64,000 bases of DNA from an uncultured Parolsenella sp. (lineage in GTDB: Bacteria > Actinomycetota > Coriobacteriia > Coriobacteriales > Atopobiaceae), in the NCBI RefSeq assembly GCF_934660935.1, contig NZ_CAKUIH010000001.1, positions 1 to 64,000 on the forward strand, given 5' to 3'. The notes beneath the pieces are model-generated. The model did not search any database. It was not told the origin of the DNA and saw nothing but the letters and a program-made list of their open reading frames with translations. Within the stretch, counting starts at the first letter, position 1. Every line of letters starts with the position of its first letter. Shown here piece after piece: positions 7,848 through 16,453 of the stretch. Both the position numbers and the translations under genes were made by a program.

Positions 7848-8662
7848 GCGCAAAGACGATGAGGGACGCCCTCTATGAGGAACCGGGTCCCAAGACGCGC
7901 AGGAAGATGGTCATCGGTACGGTCGTCTCCCTCGTGCTGCTCGTTGCCCTCGCCGCCTGGGTGGTGTATTGCTTCTGGGTTACCGGCCAGCTCTCTGCCA
8001 GGTACTGGGAGCTGTTCTCCTGGCGCACGACGTGGCGCTACCTGTTCAAGGGCCTCGAGGGCACGTTCGCCGTCGCGCTCACCGCGGCGGCGCTCTCGCT
8101 CGTGCTCGGCATGCTGCTCATGCTCGGGCGCACGAGCCACCTTCGCGTGTTGAGCGCCGTGTGCGCCGTGCTCACCAACGTGCTCCGCGGCGTCCCCAGC
8201 CTGCTGTTCATCTACTTCTTCTTCTTTGCTATGCCCAACCTCGGCATCAAGATGCCCGCCTTTTGGATGCTGTGCATCCCGGTGACGCTGGCCGCTTCCG
8301 GCGTCCTCGCGGAGGTCTTCCGTGCCGGCGTCAACGCGGTGCCTCGCGGCCAGACCGAGGCGGGCCTCTCGATCGGCCTCACGCGCTGGAAGGTCAAGAC
8401 GAAGATCGTGCTCCCTCAGGCGATCCGATTCGTCATCCCATCGCTCATCAGCCAGCTCGTCGTCGTCGTGAAGGACACGGCGCTCGCGTATGTCGTGAGC
8501 TATCCAGACCTCATGCAGAACGCCCAGGTCCTTCGTACGAACTATGACGCGCTCGTCTCGACGTATCTTGTGGTCGCCGTCATCTACATTCTCATCAATA
8601 GTCTGATCAACAAGGCCGCGGTCACCGTTTCGCGCCGCACCGGCATCAAGATCATTCGCTAG
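7844..8662 (+). CDS. amino-acid ABC transporter permease, second subunit
   Basis: A 272-residue permease partner. It has a longer N-terminal cytoplasmic and first membrane region than the other subunit (first helix about residues 25-47). Its EAA-type loop reads TEAGLSIGLTRWKVKTKIV followed by LPQAIR. Start overlaps the upstream permease stop by four bases. It ends 24 bases before the ATPase gene. Family: HisM/GlnP type, importing polar amino acids. Confidence 0.9.
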   Translation: MSAKTMRDALYEEPGPKTRRKMVIGTVVSLVLLVALAAWVVYCFWVTGQLSARYWELFSWRTTWRYLFKGLEGTFAVALTAAALSLVLGMLLMLGRTSHLRVLSAVCAVLTNVLRGVPSLLFIYFFFFAMPNLGIKMPAFWMLCIPVTLAASGVLAEVFRAGVNAVPRGQTEAGLSIGLTRWKVKTKIVLPQAIRFVIPSLISQLVVVVKDTALAYVVSYPDLMQNAQVLRTNYDALVSTYLVVAVIYILINSLINKAAVTVSRRTGIKIIR

Positions 8663-8686
8663 CGGCACTTGCCAAGGGAGAAAGCC

Positions 8687-9445
8687 ATGAACCAGACATC
8701 CGCGGGCGAGCAGCCCGTCATCGAGCTACGCCACGTCGACAAGCACTACGGCGCCCTTCACGTCTTGAAGGACATCAACCTCGAGATCGACAGGGGAGAG
8801 GTCCTCGTCGTCATCGGTCCGTCCGGATCCGGCAAGTCGACGCTGTGCCGCACGATCAACCGCCTCGAGACCATCGATTCCGGCGAGATCCTCATCGAGG
8901 GCGAGCCCCTACCGCAGGAGGGCAAGGAGCTCGCACGCACGCGTGCCGAGCTCGGTATGGTCTTCCAGCAGTTCAACCTCTTCGCGCACAAGTCGATCCT
9001 CGACAACGTGACCCTCGGTCCCATCGAGGTCCTCGGCCTTTCCAAGGACGAGGCCGAGAAGCGCGCGATGTCCCTGCTCGAGCGCGTCGGTGTGGCGGAG
9101 CAGGCCAAGAAGGTCCCCGCTCAGCTCTCCGGTGGCCAGCAGCAGCGCGTCGCCATCGCCCGTTCCCTCGCGATGAATCCCAAGGCGATGCTCTTCGACG
9201 AGCCCACGAGCGCCCTTGACCCCGAGATGATCAACGAGGTCCTCGATGTCATGACGGAGCTAGCTCGCGGCGGCATGACGATGGTCGTCGTCACGCACGA
9301 GATGAACTTCGCGCGCCGTGTCGGCAACCGCGTCATCTTCATGGCGGACGGTGCCATCGTCGAAGAGGGCACGCCTGACGAGTTCTTCGACAACCCAAAG
9401 ACCCAGCGCGCCCGCGATTTTCTCAACTCGATCAAGGAGCACTAA
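8687..9445 (+). CDS. amino-acid ABC transporter ATP-binding protein
   Basis: A 252-residue GlnQ-type ATPase that powers the preceding permeases. Walker A is GPSGSGKST, the Q-loop segment is [10 protein letters not shown], the signature is LSGGQQQR, Walker B is [14 protein letters not shown] and the switch His lies in VVVTHEM. I start it at the ATG at 8687, after AAGGGAG, rather than the in-frame TTG at 8669. It is followed within three bases by the amidohydrolase gene. Confidence 0.93.
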   Translation: MNQTSAGEQPVIELRHVDKHYGALHVLKDINLEIDRGEVLVVIGPSGSGKSTLCRTINRLETIDSGEILIEGEPLPQEGKELARTRAELGMVFQQFNLFAHKSILDNVTLGPIEVLGLSKDEAEKRAMSLLERVGVAEQAKKVPAQLSGGQQQRVAIARSLAMNPKAMLFDEPTSALDPEMINEVLDVMTELARGGMTMVVVTHEMNFARRVGNRVIFMADGAIVEEGTPDEFFDNPKTQRARDFLNSIKEH

Positions 9446-9448
9446 GGC

Positions 9449-10216
9449 ATGGTGGAGAACGAAGCTCAAACCAAGATGTCTCAGAGCCGCAGGCCCATCA
9501 TTCTCGTCGCTGCGCGTTATGAGGAGGGCCACCTCCACAAGACCGAGAAGCTCGCGCCCAACGAGTGCGGTGCTACCGTCTTTATCGACGCGATTCTCGC
9601 GGCGGGCGGCCTTCCCGTGCAGATGGCCCTTACGGATGACGAGGACGTGCTCGACCAGTACGTTGAGCTGGCTGACGGCGTTGCCATTCCCGGTGGCCCG
9701 GATGTCGACCCCAAGCTCTGGGGAGACGAGCGTCCCTATGACGAGTCCCTTCTCTGCCACGTTCGTGACGCCTGCGAGGTCCCGCTCGTCCGCAAGGTCG
9801 TGGAGGCCGACAAGCCCCTGTTCACGACGTGCCGCGGAACCCAGGTGCTTAATGTCGCCCTTGGCGGCTCGCTAGACATGGACGTGCCGTCGATTCCCCG
9901 CCGGCAGGGGTCTACCTCGCACGATCACGCAGACCTCCTCACGAGGACTTGTCATGAGGTCGAGATCGACGAGGGGAGCCTCCTTGCGCGCGCGAGCGGT
10001 TCGCGTGGCTACTGCGTCAACTCGGCGCACCATTGCTGCGTGAAGGATTTGGGCGACGGACTCGTGCTCTCCGCGTCGTCCGACGACGGCATCCCCGAGT
10101 GCGTCGAGATGCCGGGGAAGCGCTTCGTGCTTGGCGTGCAGTGGCATCCCGAGTACACGTGGGAGAAGAGCGAGGAGGACTTCAACCTCTGGAAGGCGTT
10201 CGTCGCGGCGTGCTAA
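9449..10216 (+). CDS. gamma-glutamyl hydrolase-like class I glutamine amidotransferase (peptidase C26)
   Basis: A 255-residue class I GATase-fold hydrolase like PuuD-type gamma-glutamyl-GABA hydrolases. It shows the oxyanion/substrate motif IPGGPDVDP, the nucleophile elbow TTCRGTQ and the catalytic His/Glu motif VQWHPEY. It probably cleaves a gamma-glutamyl amide to free glutamate. It starts three bases after the ATPase stop with AAGGAG upstream, so it is co-expressed with the importer. That context supports uptake of a glutamyl compound or glutamate homeostasis; the exact substrate is unknown. An in-frame ATG at 9476 is a possible alternative start. Confidence 0.85.
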   Translation: MVENEAQTKMSQSRRPIILVAARYEEGHLHKTEKLAPNECGATVFIDAILAAGGLPVQMALTDDEDVLDQYVELADGVAIPGGPDVDPKLWGDERPYDESLLCHVRDACEVPLVRKVVEADKPLFTTCRGTQVLNVALGGSLDMDVPSIPRRQGSTSHDHADLLTRTCHEVEIDEGSLLARASGSRGYCVNSAHHCCVKDLGDGLVLSASSDDGIPECVEMPGKRFVLGVQWHPEYTWEKSEEDFNLWKAFVAAC

Positions 10217-10255
10217 CGTAACGGAAAGCCATCTCGCGCATAGATAATCTAATAT

Positions 10256-10297
10256 GAATGGCCATACGATTAGACATCTATAAACGTATGGCCATTC
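10256..10297. repeat. perfect 13-bp inverted repeat before manA
   Basis: GAATGGCCATACG (10256-10268) and its exact reverse complement (10285-10297) enclose a 16-base AT-rich loop. The element ends 40 bases before the manA start and 40 bases after the previous stop. It could be an operator or a weak terminator; the following sequence is TCTGTTTGC, with no clean U-run. Confidence 0.8.
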
Positions 10298-10337
10298 TCT
10301 GTTTGCACGCGGCCAAGACGTGTTGGAAGGAATTGTT

Positions 10338-11273
10338 ATGGCTCAGGACCTCATTTTCACGAAGCCCATCTTCCACGAGAAGATATGGGGAGGACGTAGG
10401 CTCGACACGGTCTTTCACTATGACATCCCTGAAGGCGCCATTGGCGAGTGCTGGGCCATCAGCGCGCATCCCGCAGGTGACTGCGAGGTCGTGGACGGGC
10501 CTTATGCGGGCAAGACGCTCTCGCAGCTTTGGGACGAGCATCATGAGCTGTTCGGCGATGCGGAGGGCGATCGTTTCCCGCTGCTAATCAAGATCCTCGA
10601 CGCAGACGGTGACCTTTCGATCCAGGTGCACCCTAATGATGAGTATGCCGCTATCCACGAGAACGGAAGCCTTGGCAAGTGCGAGTGCTGGTACGTGCTC
10701 GACTGCGACGAGGACGCTACGATCATCGTGGGCCAGAAGGCCAAGGACCGCGAGGAATTCGCCAAGCTCGTGGAGGAGGGCCGCTGGAGCGACCTCGTGA
10801 ACGAGGTGCCCATTCACAAGGGCGACTTCTTCCAGATCAACGCGGGAACGCTCCACGCCATCAAGGCCGGCACGCTCATCCTCGAGACGCAGCAGAGCAG
10901 CGACGTGACGTATCGCGTCTATGACTATGACCGTGTTCAGGCCGATGGCACCAAGCGCGAGCTTCACCTCGAGCAGAGCATGGATGTCGTGGACTACGCC
11001 GCCAAGGCGCCCACTTCTGGTGTCATCACGGCTCCCGAGGTCGACGGCATCACGCTCCTCGAGTCGAACGAGCGCTATACCGTCGAGCGCGTTCGCGTCG
11101 CCGGGACCAAGGCGCTCGTCCAGGACCATGACTTCGTGTGCGTGAGCGTCATCGAGGGCGAGGGTGCGGTAAATGGCGCCAAGCTCGAGAAGGGCTCCCA
11201 CTTCGTGGCGCCTGCGCAAAGCGGTGACCTCGCGTTTTCCGGTGACATGACGCTGATCTGCTCCTGGGTGTAG
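10338..11273 (+). CDS. manA: mannose-6-phosphate isomerase, type I short form
   Basis: Interconverts mannose 6-phosphate and fructose 6-phosphate. The 311-residue length fits the short ManA form common in Gram-positive bacteria. The zinc-site motif IQVHPNDEYA and the later INAGTLHAIKAGTLILETQ segment are intact, as is the N-terminal IWGG motif. The ATG at 10338 follows GGAAGGAA; an in-frame TTG at 10320 lies before that site. It stands alone, so it could feed either mannose catabolism or GDP-mannose supply for surface glycans. Confidence 0.93.
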   Translation: MAQDLIFTKPIFHEKIWGGRRLDTVFHYDIPEGAIGECWAISAHPAGDCEVVDGPYAGKTLSQLWDEHHELFGDAEGDRFPLLIKILDADGDLSIQVHPNDEYAAIHENGSLGKCECWYVLDCDEDATIIVGQKAKDREEFAKLVEEGRWSDLVNEVPIHKGDFFQINAGTLHAIKAGTLILETQQSSDVTYRVYDYDRVQADGTKRELHLEQSMDVVDYAAKAPTSGVITAPEVDGITLLESNERYTVERVRVAGTKALVQDHDFVCVSVIEGEGAVNGAKLEKGSHFVAPAQSGDLAFSGDMTLICSWV

Positions 11274-11395
11274 TCGAGTTCGCGTCGACAAGTCTCTCCG
11301 GCGACGCCGTCTTGTCTGAAGGCGCAGCGAAAGCTGTTGGCGAGGGTGAGCCGCTAGCGCGCTCCTGAACCGGCCGGATATAACGTTCGTCCTGT

Positions 11396-11422
11396 GGGGC
11401 GGTCGCGTTGAGCGGCCGCCCC
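11396..11422 (+). terminator. strong hairpin downstream of manA
   Basis: GGGGCGGTCGC (11396-11406) pairs with GCGGCCGCCCC (11412-11422) through 11 pairs with one G-U and a five-base loop. It is followed by TCTGCTT rather than a full U-run, so termination may be partial. It lies 120 bases after the manA stop. Confidence 0.55.
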
Positions 11423-11508
11423 TCTGCTTACGCGTCCTTTGTCCCTGCTTAACGATACGATGCAAGCAGCTAGCAACCCGACAAGTTGGCGACGTAGATA
11501 GGACCGCA

Positions 11509-13290
11509 ATGTTTTGCAGCAGATGTGGCCACGAACTACCTGATGGCGCCAAGTATTGTGATTCCTGCGGGTCGGCCGTCGTTGCCTCGACGGCTCCCAT
11601 CGCGAGCGCGGCACCTATACCTCCCGTGGCGGGTCCGGTGCCCGTGCCTCCCACGTCGAGCCCGACGCCCATGCCTCCCGCGGCGGGTCCGGCACCCATG
11701 CCTCCCGCAGCGAGCCCGGCGCCGCTTCAGGCGCAGGACCCCGGTCAACAGCAAGCCCCGCGCAAGGGTCCTAACCCCGCCGCCATCGTCGTCGTAGTTG
11801 CGGTGCTGGCCGTACTCGTTGTGGGTGGCGTGTTCTTCCTGCGCACCCGCGGTGGCGAGGACTCGGCGCCGGCCACTCCCGCCCCATCTCCCGCGGCAAC
11901 GGACTCGCGTACACCACAACAGATTGCCTACGGGCTCTACCTCGATAAATGCATCGAGTACTGTGACGAGTACGGCTACCCCGATTCGAAGGTCGTGGAT
12001 GGAGACGTCTCCGTCGCGACGGGCCTTTGCGTTGCCAAGCTCGTTGACTTTGACGGGGATGGCTTCGAGGAGCTCCTCGTTTGCTACAACACGAACTCCG
12101 CCGAGAATGATTCCTCCGCCATCTTCACCGATGACCAGGTCCTCGCCTTCAAGGTCGAGGTCTGGAGCTACAAGGACGGCGCCATCTCGCTGGTCTATGA
12201 CGAGCCCCGTACGGTTAGCCATGCGAACGGCGGCTCGATGTGGCTCACCGTCTTCGAGGTGAACGGCAAGCCTGCCCTCAACACGCTCGCCTATGACGCC
12301 GGCACTGATTCTTCCGGCTATTACTACGAGAACAGCGAGAGCGTCTACCACACCTTTGACGGCTCGGCCTTCTCCGCGGCGCTATCTCTCTCTGCCAGCT
12401 TTACCGTCTCCGATCAGTCCTACAAGGTCAACGGAAAGACTGCGACCGACGAGGAGTATGCAAACGCCGCGTCGAGCGTTCATGACGATGGCTCTCCCTT
12501 GGGTCTCGTGACCTTCACGACGTATAACGAGAGGTGCCTTCCCTCATCCGAGACCATAGACCTTACCAACCAGGTCATCGACGTCCTCAAGTCCGGCGAG
12601 CCCAGGCCCGTTGTCGCTCCGGCCTCCTACACGTACGAGATTGTCGCGACGACCTATACCATCGCTGACGCCTATACCGCCTCGGGCGATGGGTCAGCAC
12701 TTGCCACCGTGGAGACCACCTGGTCCTACCCGCGTTTCACCCTCTGGGATGGATCGACGACTTCCGCGCTCGAGAGCATCAACGCCGACCTTCGCAACTC
12801 ATGCGAGTTCGACGCGAGCGCTGCCGCCGAATGGGATTTCGATACCCAACTGATGCAGACCGACTACCACGAGGACAAGGTCATGAGCATTAGCGGGAAC
12901 ATCGCGAGTGTCTTGTGCGTTCGAAGCGAGACCGCCGGCGGCGTCCATGGCTTTGACGGTAGCTACGGCAAGTTCTTCGACCTTTCGACCGGCGACGTCC
13001 TTACTGCGTACGACGCTCTCGGCACGACGGAAGATGAGCTCGCCTTCAAGGGCAAGACCGCCATCCGCGCGTTTCTCGCAGATAACCCGAGCGACCTCGG
13101 GGTCACGGAGTCCGACATCGAAGCCTATGCCACGGACATGTCCCGCTACGCTCGCGACGACAAGGGCATTTTCATCATCACGCGCGGCTACGAGCTCGGC
13201 TCCTACGCCTTCGGCTCCCATCGCATCTATGTCGTCTCCAACGACGGCGGCTCCAGCTTCACCGGCACCGAAGTCGACCTAGGCCACTAA
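11509..13290 (+). CDS. zinc-ribbon, Pro-rich, single-pass membrane protein with DUF3298/RsiV-like C-terminus
   Basis: A 593-residue protein of unknown function. Residues 3-20 form a zinc ribbon (CSRCG and CDSCG), followed by a Pro/Ala/Met-rich repeat region (about residues 35-75) and one membrane helix (about residues 88-108). Residues 130-350 include acidic VDFDGDGFEELL, which resembles a calcium-binding or VCBS-type loop. The C-terminal 200 residues contain the AGGVHGFDGSYGKFFDLSTG pattern seen in DUF3298/RsiV-like extracytoplasmic domains. The zinc ribbon should be cytoplasmic and the large part outside. No operon partner is evident. A role in envelope sensing is possible but not shown. 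Confidence 0.7.
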   Translation: MFCSRCGHELPDGAKYCDSCGSAVVASTAPIASAAPIPPVAGPVPVPPTSSPTPMPPAAGPAPMPPAASPAPLQAQDPGQQQAPRKGPNPAAIVVVVAVLAVLVVGGVFFLRTRGGEDSAPATPAPSPAATDSRTPQQIAYGLYLDKCIEYCDEYGYPDSKVVDGDVSVATGLCVAKLVDFDGDGFEELLVCYNTNSAENDSSAIFTDDQVLAFKVEVWSYKDGAISLVYDEPRTVSHANGGSMWLTVFEVNGKPALNTLAYDAGTDSSGYYYENSESVYHTFDGSAFSAALSLSASFTVSDQSYKVNGKTATDEEYANAASSVHDDGSPLGLVTFTTYNERCLPSSETIDLTNQVIDVLKSGEPRPVVAPASYTYEIVATTYTIADAYTASGDGSALATVETTWSYPRFTLWDGSTTSALESINADLRNSCEFDASAAAEWDFDTQLMQTDYHEDKVMSISGNIASVLCVRSETAGGVHGFDGSYGKFFDLSTGDVLTAYDALGTTEDELAFKGKTAIRAFLADNPSDLGVTESDIEAYATDMSRYARDDKGIFIITRGYELGSYAFGSHRIYVVSNDGGSSFTGTEVDLGH

Positions 13291-13337
13291 CCCCGACCCT
13301 CCACAGACCAACGACCCTCCACAGACTGTAGCGAGAG

Positions 13338-13365
13338 AGGCCCGCCGAGCCCGTCCGGCGGGCCT
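13338..13365. terminator. hairpin between convergent genes
   Basis: AGGCCCGCCG (13338-13347) pairs perfectly with CGGCGGGCCT (13356-13365) around an eight-base loop. There is no U-run on either strand. It lies between the + gene ending at 13290 and the - gene ending at 13490. A 15-base direct repeat CGACCCTCCACAGAC precedes it (13294-13327). Confidence 0.55.
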
Positions 13366-13489
13366 CGCGTCCGTGTCACGCCGCTACAAGAAAGGCCCCC
13401 TGTCCTGCTCGCCACGAGTTTTTCGGCGCCACGCGCCGAAACTGTCTGAGTGGAGAACAGAGCCCGAGGGGCCCAAGCCTTGCAGGTTG

Positions 13490-14383
13490 CTACATCACCG
13501 TGATCGCGAAGGCTCGCCTGACGGTCTCGCCCGGCGCGGCCATCAGGAGCCCCTGCTTGAGTTCGAAGGTGTCGTCTTCGTCGGTGCGAGTCGCGGTGCC
13601 GCACCAGGGCTCGAGCGCGACGAAGGGCGTCGGTGTGCCGTCTGCCGCGGGAAGCGCGCTCCAGATGCCGATGTAGGGGAAGTCCGGGAAATCGACGCGA
13701 ACTCCGTGACCGGAGGGGCCTACCATCGTGATCGTGTCGTCGGGGACGTTGGTGAACATGAAGGAGTCGTCGTCGAAGAGAGAGTGGCGGAGCGGCAGCG
13801 TGTCCGAGTCCTCGAACAGCGTGGTCATGTGCGCATAGTCCTGAAGGCCATCCGAGGTAAGGCCTGGCGTGGTGCCCGTCCAGGGACGCGTGAACTTGAG
13901 GGAATAGTCCTCGAACGCCTCACCCTCGACCACGGGAACGTTGAACGCCGGGTGACCGCCCAGGAAGAAGGGCAAGTCGATCTTGCCCGTGTTCGTCACC
14001 GAGAAGGTCTGGCGCAGCGTGCCCTCGCCTTCGAGGGCGTAGGTCATCTCAAGGCGGAAATCATACGGATAGCTCGCACGCATCTCAGGAGTGCTGTCGA
14101 GGCGGAACGTCACGGAGCTGCCGGTGTTCTCGATTACCTCGTGCTCATAGTTACGGGCGATGCCATGGCGACCCATGTGGCACTCTCCCTCGGCGGACAT
14201 CGCGAATCCGTCGCGAAGGTTTCCCACGATGGGGAAGAGGATGGGGGCGCTGCGAGGCCACCACTTGGCGTCTGCCTGCCACAGGTACTCGATGCTACCG
14301 AGCTTGAGGCTCCTGAGCTGCGCGCCTTGCGCGTCGATGGAGGCCTCGAGCCCTCCGCGGGAGATGGTCGTGATGTCTGCCAT
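13490..14383 (-). CDS. aldose 1-epimerase family protein (LacX-like)
   Basis: A 297-residue beta-sandwich sugar mutarotase-family protein. The N-terminal pattern GAQLRSLKLGSIEYLWQ and the segment FPIVGNLRDG match LacX/YihR-type epimerases, and GGHPAFNVP carries the conserved catalytic-site His. Relatives interconvert alpha and beta hexoses; the sugar is unknown here. GAGGAGG precedes the ATG by five bases. It is a single gene, divergent from the hydrogenase operon across a 240-base gap. Confidence 0.88.
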   Translation of the reverse strand: MADITTISRGGLEASIDAQGAQLRSLKLGSIEYLWQADAKWWPRSAPILFPIVGNLRDGFAMSAEGECHMGRHGIARNYEHEVIENTGSSVTFRLDSTPEMRASYPYDFRLEMTYALEGEGTLRQTFSVTNTGKIDLPFFLGGHPAFNVPVVEGEAFEDYSLKFTRPWTGTTPGLTSDGLQDYAHMTTLFEDSDTLPLRHSLFDDDSFMFTNVPDDTITMVGPSGHGVRVDFPDFPYIGIWSALPAADGTPTPFVALEPWCGTATRTDEDDTFELKQGLLMAAPGETVRRAFAITVM

Positions 14384-14476
14384 GCGTCCTCCTCGTCACA
14401 GTCCATTCGTAGCCATGATTCTATCGCTCACGGGACCGCGCGCCGCTTGTCCCGCCATTTGGCCACGCCTAAGGAA

Positions 14477-14528
14477 TTGTTTTGCAGCCTAACAATAAGT
14501 TATTCAAATGTATGCGAATCTGTATGCA
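14477..14528 (+). promoter_or_regulatory. candidate promoter/operator of the hydrogenase operon
   Basis: An imperfect palindrome TTGTT-N9-AACAA (14477-14495) resembles a Rex redox-repressor site but is one base longer than the 18-base consensus. Just downstream, TTATTC (14500-14505) and TATGCA (14523-14528) are 17 bases apart and could serve as -35 and -10. TGTATGC is directly repeated at 14509 and 14521. All assignments are tentative. Confidence 0.35.
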
Positions 14529-14623
14529 TCTATTGGGTGGCGGCGCCGGAGAGGGCGACGCGTCGGGGTCCCAAGGCGCCGATTTGGGGAGGCCGGGCCC
14601 CGAGCGACAGATTGGTGATCGCA

Positions 14624-16453
14624 ATGGCAAGACTGCACGTGATGGAGAGGAGCCATGCCCAGCAGGTCATGGACGAGCTCCACGACGCGTTGGGGCGCAG
14701 GCTGGCGGTGAGCTCGCTCGCGCCCTGCCCCGTCGAGTTCACGGCTGCGCTCGTGAATCTGTGCTCCACGCAGAGCTGTGGCAAGTGCACTCCGTGTCGC
14801 GTGGGCCTGCGCGCGCTCGGGGACCTGTTCGACGACGTGCTCGAGGGCCGCGCGTCCGAGGGGACGCTCGAGCTCATCGAGCGCACGGCCGAGACGGTCT
14901 ACCTGTCGAGCGACTGCGCCATCGGGTACGAGGCCGGCTCCATGGCCCTCACGGCAATCCGTGGCTTCCGTGATGACTTCGAGCACCACATCAAGCATCA
15001 TAGCTGCGGCTTTGATCGCGCTCAGCTCGTCCCGTGCGTCTCCGGCTGTCCGGCGGGCGTCGACATCCCCGGCTACATCTCGCTGGTGGAGGCGGGCCGC
15101 TACTTGGACGCGGTGAAGCTCATCCGCAAGGACAACCCGCTGCCCATCGTCTGCGGCCTGGTGTGCGAGCACCCCTGCGAGATGCACTGTCGCCGCGGCA
15201 TGGTCGATGATCCCATGAACATCGTGGCGCTCAAGCGCTTTGCCACCGAGCACATGGAGCACGACTGGCGCCCCTTGATCGCGGAGGCCACGGGCAAGCG
15301 CATCGCTATCGTGGGAGGCGGCCCCGCGGGCCTGTCGTGCGCCTACTACCTTGCCATTATGGGCCACGACGTCACGATCATCGAGCAGCGTCACCAGCTT
15401 GGCGGCATGCTGCGCTACGGCATCCCAAGCTACCGGCTGCCCCGCGAGCGCCTGCAGGAGGAGATTGACTGGATCTTGGCCTGCGGCATCCACGTCCGAC
15501 TCGACGAGCCCGTGGACGGCGCGGCGTTCGCGGCCCTGCGCGACGAATACGATGCGGTTTACCTTGCCATCGGCGCGCACAACGACAAGAAGCTCGGCCT
15601 GCCCGGCGAGGACGCGGCGGGCGTGGAGAGCGCCGTCAGATTGCTGAGAAGCGTGGGCGACGGCGAGGCTCCCGACCTTACGGGCGAGCGTGTCGTGGTC
15701 ATCGGCGGGGGCAACGTCGCCATGGATGTCGCACGCTCGAGCGTGCGTCTTGGTGCCGAGAAGGTCTCGATCGTCTACCGACGCCGTATCGCGGACATGA
15801 CGGCCCAGGACGCCGAGATTGCCGGTGCGCAGGCTGAGGGCTGCGAGATCCTTGAGCTTACGGCACCCGTGAGCATCGAGGTTGACGAGGGCGGCCGCGC
15901 GTGCGGCGTGTGCGTGCAGCCCCAGATCATCGGCGAGCCGCGTCGCGAGCGCCCTGCCCCGCGCGCCGCCGAGACGCCCGAGCGCGTCATCGCGTGCGAG
16001 CGCGTCTATGTTGCAATCGGGCAGGACATCGACTCGGCGCCGTTCGAGGCCATCGGCGTGCCGTGCGAGCGCGGGCGGGTCGTCTGCAACCCGGACGGCT
16101 CGGTTCCCGGCTTCGACGGGCTCTTCTGCGGCGGAGATTGCCAGACGGGCCCGGCCACGGTCATCCGCGCCATCAACGCCGGCAAGGTCGCGGCGGCAAA
16201 CATAGACCACTGTCTCGGCTTTGACCACAAGGTTCGCCTCGAGGTAGAGCTGCCGCCCGTCAAGTTCAAGGGCAAGCGCCTGTGCGGGCGCTGCGAGCTC
16301 AAGGAGCGCGAGGCAAGCGCGCGTACAAAGGACTGGGACCTCGTCGAGGAGGGCTTCACCGAGCAAGAGGCGAGGCAAGAGGCCTCGCGCTGCCTCAGGT
16401 GCGACCACTTTGGCTTTGGGGCGTTCCGCGGGGGAAGGATCGAGCAGTGGTAG
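14624..16453 (+). CDS. NuoF-type 4Fe-4S domain fused to GltD-like NAD(P)H:FAD oxidoreductase, hydrogenase partner
   Basis: A 609-residue flavoprotein. About residues 40-125 match only the C-terminal iron-sulfur part of NuoF/HydB: CGKCTPCRVG, then the fourth cysteine in SSDCAIG and a GFRDDFEHHI end; the FMN/NADH-binding part is absent. Residues 140-215 form the bis-4Fe-4S GltD domain (CVSGCPAGVDIPGY, CGLVCEHPCEMHC). Next come an FAD site (VGGGPAGLSCAYYL, near residue 228) and an NAD(P)H site (VVVIGGGNVAMDVARS, near 360) followed by YRRR, which favours NADPH. The C-terminus adds CGRC and CLRC pairs. It overlaps the hydrogenase gene by seven bases. It likely passes electrons between NADPH and hydrogenase. 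The start is uncertain: GTG 14615, ATG 14624 and ATG 14642 are in frame. Confidence 0.8.
   Translation: MARLHVMERSHAQQVMDELHDALGRRLAVSSLAPCPVEFTAALVNLCSTQSCGKCTPCRVGLRALGDLFDDVLEGRASEGTLELIERTAETVYLSSDCAIGYEAGSMALTAIRGFRDDFEHHIKHHSCGFDRAQLVPCVSGCPAGVDIPGYISLVEAGRYLDAVKLIRKDNPLPIVCGLVCEHPCEMHCRRGMVDDPMNIVALKRFATEHMEHDWRPLIAEATGKRIAIVGGGPAGLSCAYYLAIMGHDVTIIEQRHQLGGMLRYGIPSYRLPRERLQEEIDWILACGIHVRLDEPVDGAAFAALRDEYDAVYLAIGAHNDKKLGLPGEDAAGVESAVRLLRSVGDGEAPDLTGERVVVIGGGNVAMDVARSSVRLGAEKVSIVYRRRIADMTAQDAEIAGAQAEGCEILELTAPVSIEVDEGGRACGVCVQPQIIGEPRRERPAPRAAETPERVIACERVYVAIGQDIDSAPFEAIGVPCERGRVVCNPDGSVPGFDGLFCGGDCQTGPATVIRAINAGKVAAANIDHCLGFDHKVRLEVELPPVKFKGKRLCGRCELKEREASARTKDWDLVEEGFTEQEARQEASRCLRCDHFGFGAFRGGRIEQW

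Noticed and set aside
13373..14623. Long N-terminal extension of the GltD-like gene
   Set aside because: The frame is open but runs antisense through the aldose epimerase gene and the intergenic region; family similarity begins only after 14624.
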